NCBI GenBank assembly: GCA_018920255.1
Contig: JAHLMR010000003.1
Location: 1-43,440, forward strand
Direction: 5' to 3'
Source: Candidatus Aenigmatarchaeota archaeon
Lineage (GTDB): Archaea > Aenigmatarchaeota > Aenigmatarchaeia > Aenigmatarchaeales > JAHLMR01
Length of the DNA: 43,440 bases
Shown here piece after piece: positions 41,288 through 43,440 of this stretch (positions within the stretch are counted from its first letter, which is position 1; each line of letters begins with the position of its first letter). The translations under genes and the position numbers were made by a program. Below the pieces are notes generated by a model. The model did not search any database, had not been told where the DNA came from, and saw nothing but the letters and a program-made list of their open reading frames with translations.

Positions 41288-42307
41288 TTACTCACCCTCA
41301 ATTTTTACTCCTTCAACACCTAATTTTGTTAGAAATGCATGAAAATTATTTTTTTCAAAAATTTTTATAAGTTCATTTGCATGTTCCTCATTTTCTGCAA
41401 GTGCAATACAAATACCGCCACCCCATCCACCTGTTGGTTTTATTCCTAATACATCATTTTCAATACCAATTTTAATAATTTCATCTAATCGTTTTGTAGA
41501 AATATTTAATTTTGATAATTCTTTATAATATTCATTCATTAAAATACCAATGTTTTTTATTTTTTTATCTTTAATTGCCTCAATTGCCTGATATGAGATT
41601 TCATTTAAATTATTTAAAATATTTTCAACAAAATCATGTTTCTTTTCATATTGTTCTCTTACATAAGAAACTGTTTGAGCAGTATTCATTTTAACTTCTC
41701 CACTATCTATAATTACAATAGGTAGTTTAAAGTTTATTGGAAGTGGTTGTGGACCATTCGCTTTTGTGTATGTTAAATAACCACCATATGTTACAGTACT
41801 ATTATCTATTCCAGAAGGAGTTCCAGCATGAGCAATTACATCACCTAAATATGCAATTTCATTAATAATTTTTTTATCTATTGTTTTTTCTATAAAACTT
41901 ATTATTGCAGCTGAAGTTGCTGCCCAAAGTGCCGCACTTGTTCCAGTACCCTTAATTGCATTTCTTTTCGGCCAATAAATATTTACATTTTTCCATGTAT
42001 TGTATTTATTAAATGTTTCTGCAATAACAATTTTTAACGCATCCGTGAAACTCATATTTTTTATTTCAGAAAAATTTTTTTCTTGATAAATTTTATGAAA
42101 TTTTAAAAGTAAATTTAAAACTTCTTCTTTATTTGAAGAAAAAGAATTAAGACCTTCTGCATCATTTACTTTAATATTATTATTTTTATTTTCTTCAATA
42201 CTAACTTTTATTCTACTATCAAATGCTGCAGAAATTCCAATTTTTCCATAAACAACTGCATGCTCACCAAATAAAATAATTTTTCTTGGTGTAGATGCAA
42301 TAATCAT
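41288..42307 (-). CDS. mvk: Mevalonate kinase
   Basis: A 339-residue GHMP kinase that phosphorylates mevalonate at C5. Motif 1 is 'KIILFGEHAVVYGKIGISAA'; motif 2 is 'KGTGTSAALWAATSA', with Thr where many relatives have Ser in GLGSSA; motif 3 is 'GIKPTGGWGGGICIAL'. 'HAGTPSGIDNSTVTYGG' supplies the substrate Asp region. It is first in the minus-strand isoprenoid operon, and its leaderless-looking start faces the phosphatidyltransferase gene across a symmetric AT box. The position beside the next two pathway enzymes supports mevalonate as substrate. Confidence 0.92.
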   Translation of the reverse strand: MIIASTPRKIILFGEHAVVYGKIGISAAFDSRIKVSIEENKNNNIKVNDAEGLNSFSSNKEEVLNLLLKFHKIYQEKNFSEIKNMSFTDALKIVIAETFNKYNTWKNVNIYWPKRNAIKGTGTSAALWAATSAAIISFIEKTIDKKIINEIAYLGDVIAHAGTPSGIDNSTVTYGGYLTYTKANGPQPLPINFKLPIVIIDSGEVKMNTAQTVSYVREQYEKKHDFVENILNNLNEISYQAIEAIKDKKIKNIGILMNEYYKELSKLNISTKRLDEIIKIGIENDVLGIKPTGGWGGGICIALAENEEHANELIKIFEKNNFHAFLTKLGVEGVKIEGE

Positions 42308-42322
42308 AATTTATAATAATTT

Positions 42323-42336
42323 TTTAAATATTTAAA
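42323..42336. promoter_or_regulatory. Palindromic TATA-like box between divergent lipid genes
   Basis: TTTAAATATTTAAA is a perfect 14-bp palindrome. Its centre is 22.5 bases from the A of each ATG: 42307 on the minus strand and 42352 on the plus strand. Neither gene has a Shine-Dalgarno. This suits one bidirectional promoter for two leaderless genes; the distance is slightly short for a TATA box, so the exact transcription starts are uncertain. Confidence 0.45.
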
Positions 42337-42351
42337 ATTTATTAATTTTTT

Positions 42352-43005
42352 ATGGTAAAAACTGATGAATTTAGAATACAAAAATTTGTAAAATTTATAG
42401 ATATTTTTTCAATTTCTAATACATTAATTGGATTTTTATCAATAATTTATATGATTCGTGAAAATTTTCACAATGCTTGTATTTTATTATTTATTGCAGT
42501 AATTTTGGATTCACTCGATGGTTTTATTTCCAGAAAATTTAAAAAATCTACAGAATTTGGAAAAAATATTGATTCGTTTTCAGATATGATATCATTTGGA
42601 ATTGCTCCAGCTATTTTTGTTTATTTATATTTTAATAATCTAATTATAAGTTTTGTAATAATAATTTGTGGTTTATTAAGGCTTTCAAGATTTAACTTAA
42701 TTTCTAATATTAAAAAAGAATCATTTATAGGTATTCCAATACCAACGCTTGCATTACTTGTTTGTGCTTTATATTTTTTAGAATTTAACTTTTTAATTTC
42801 ATGCTTTATTATTTTTATTTTTTCACTATTAATGATAAGTTCTATTGAATATTCAAAAATTTCAATAAATTATATAACTTTTGGAATTGCTATAATTTTA
42901 ATATTTTTATTTTTATTTAATGAAAAATTATTTGCATATATTTTATTTACCGGGTTAATCTTATATTCACTCTCACCTTTAAAAAATTTTTTCAATAAAA
43001 AATAA
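42352..43005 (+). CDS. CDP-alcohol phosphatidyltransferase, probably archaetidylserine synthase
   Basis: A 217-residue membrane enzyme with about six hydrophobic segments. The CDP-alcohol motif is visible: D53-x2-D56-G57-x2-S60-R61-x8-G70-x3-D74-x3-D78, with Ser in place of the usual Ala before Arg. 'DSFSDMISFGIAPA' matches the serine-transferring subgroup (PssA/AsaS), so it should make archaetidylserine from CDP-archaeol and serine. A related head-group alcohol cannot be excluded. It is divergent from mevalonate kinase, linking head-group and isoprenoid synthesis in one neighbourhood. Confidence 0.85.
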   Translation: MVKTDEFRIQKFVKFIDIFSISNTLIGFLSIIYMIRENFHNACILLFIAVILDSLDGFISRKFKKSTEFGKNIDSFSDMISFGIAPAIFVYLYFNNLIISFVIIICGLLRLSRFNLISNIKKESFIGIPIPTLALLVCALYFLEFNFLISCFIIFIFSLLMISSIEYSKISINYITFGIAIILIFLFLFNEKLFAYILFTGLILYSLSPLKNFFNKK

Positions 43006-43079
43006 TTTGATTTTTATTAAAAATTACTTAATTCTAATAAACCATAAGCTTTAATATTTGTTACTACATAATAATAAAT

Positions 43080-43440
43080 ATGGAAGAAAATAATTCATTA
43101 ACAATGAATATAGGTGGCTGGAGACAAGATGCTATTTTAGAAATATTAGCTCAATTACCTAATGAAGTTATGGATAGAATATTAGATAATTTAAATAAAA
43201 TTTATATGGGTTCATCAGAATATTTTTATGGTGGTAAAGGTAGATATTCACATGAAGAAAAAGAAATTTCATTATCATGGAATCAACACCCAAATTATTT
43301 TATAGAACTTTTTTGTCATGAATTAGGACATGTTGTTGATAGAGCATATAATATTACAGCTGACAAAGATGAAAATGGTGTTATAAAAGCTGTAAAAGGT
43401 GAATCACAATTTTTTGCAGATGTTTTTGCTTTATATTTGA
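43080..43440 (+). CDS. HExxH zinc metalloprotease-like protein (3' end outside window)
   Basis: The gene is cut by the window end; 120 codons are visible. After a hydrophilic N-terminus it contains HELGH (H80, E81, H84) in 'FIELFCHELGHVVDRAY', and a candidate third metal ligand E108 in 'GESQFFADVFALYL'. This pattern resembles gluzincin-type cytoplasmic proteases such as the ImmA/IrrE group. There is no signal peptide. A TATA-like AT region precedes the ATG at 43080. Substrate unknown; the motif is clear, the family is not. Confidence 0.65.
   Translation, partial: MEENNSLTMNIGGWRQDAILEILAQLPNEVMDRILDNLNKIYMGSSEYFYGGKGRYSHEEKEISLSWNQHPNYFIELFCHELGHVVDRAYNITADKDENGVIKAVKGESQFFADVFALYL

Overview
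The window reads as a chromosomal segment of a very AT-rich, uncultivated archaeon with a compact genome, DPANN-like in style; the phylum cannot be fixed from sequence alone. The archaeal assignment rests on RNA polymerase subunit L, two transcription factor S (TFS) paralogues, a two-gene replication factor C, Dph2, an XPD-type helicase, an archaeal signal peptidase, the archaeal mevalonate route through anhydromevalonate phosphate, and tRNAs with bulge-helix-bulge introns. TGA is used as a stop. Many genes start at an ATG about 22-30 bases after a TATA-like box and look leaderless. Genes inside operons carry a GGTGA-type Shine-Dalgarno sequence.

Layout. 1-3484: the 3' part of a beta-helix surface protein and a membrane-anchored KaiC/RAD55-like protein. 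3524-4753: intron-bearing tRNA-Gly and tRNA-Leu, each with an extra T-loop intron, plus two small unknown genes. 4758-7048 (minus): rfcS, a zinc-ribbon membrane protein and rfcL. 7112-25130: a large envelope locus. It holds a secreted transglutaminase-like protein, a TadC/FlaJ-type membrane platform, sixteen plus-strand proteins with pilin-like N-termini (38 to 893 residues), and a converging minus-strand set of four more. No secretion ATPase or prepilin peptidase gene is present. 25214-29576: an unknown protein, signal peptidase I, TFS, a structured non-coding RNA candidate, a zinc-ribbon/Hsp20-like protein, an MFS transporter, a second divergent TFS and another unknown. 29601-34471: DUF99, rpoL, dph2, a small Cys-rich protein, a rhomboid protease and an XPD-like helicase. 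34466-35822: a SufS-type cysteine desulfurase and tRNA-Arg. 42307 down to 35826 (minus): mevalonate kinase, anhydromevalonate phosphate decarboxylase, both phosphomevalonate dehydratase subunits, two membrane-anchored thioredoxin-fold proteins and a cis-prenyltransferase. 42352 to the end: a CDP-alcohol phosphatidyltransferase, probably archaetidylserine synthase, and a truncated HExxH metalloprotease.

The most novel part is the pilin-like array. Most of its members begin Met-Lys-Gly (or Met-Arg-Gly) directly before one hydrophobic helix, which resembles a minimal class III (prepilin) leader. Several of the large members are paralogues of one another. Three small members are Cys-rich. My reading is an uncharacterised type IV filament or secretion apparatus with a complex, disulfide-stabilised composition; the two membrane thioredoxin-fold proteins downstream could serve it, though that link is inference. 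The minus-strand isoprenoid cluster encodes three consecutive steps from mevalonate to isopentenyl phosphate, followed by a prenyl chain elongation enzyme, beside a divergent lipid head-group gene.
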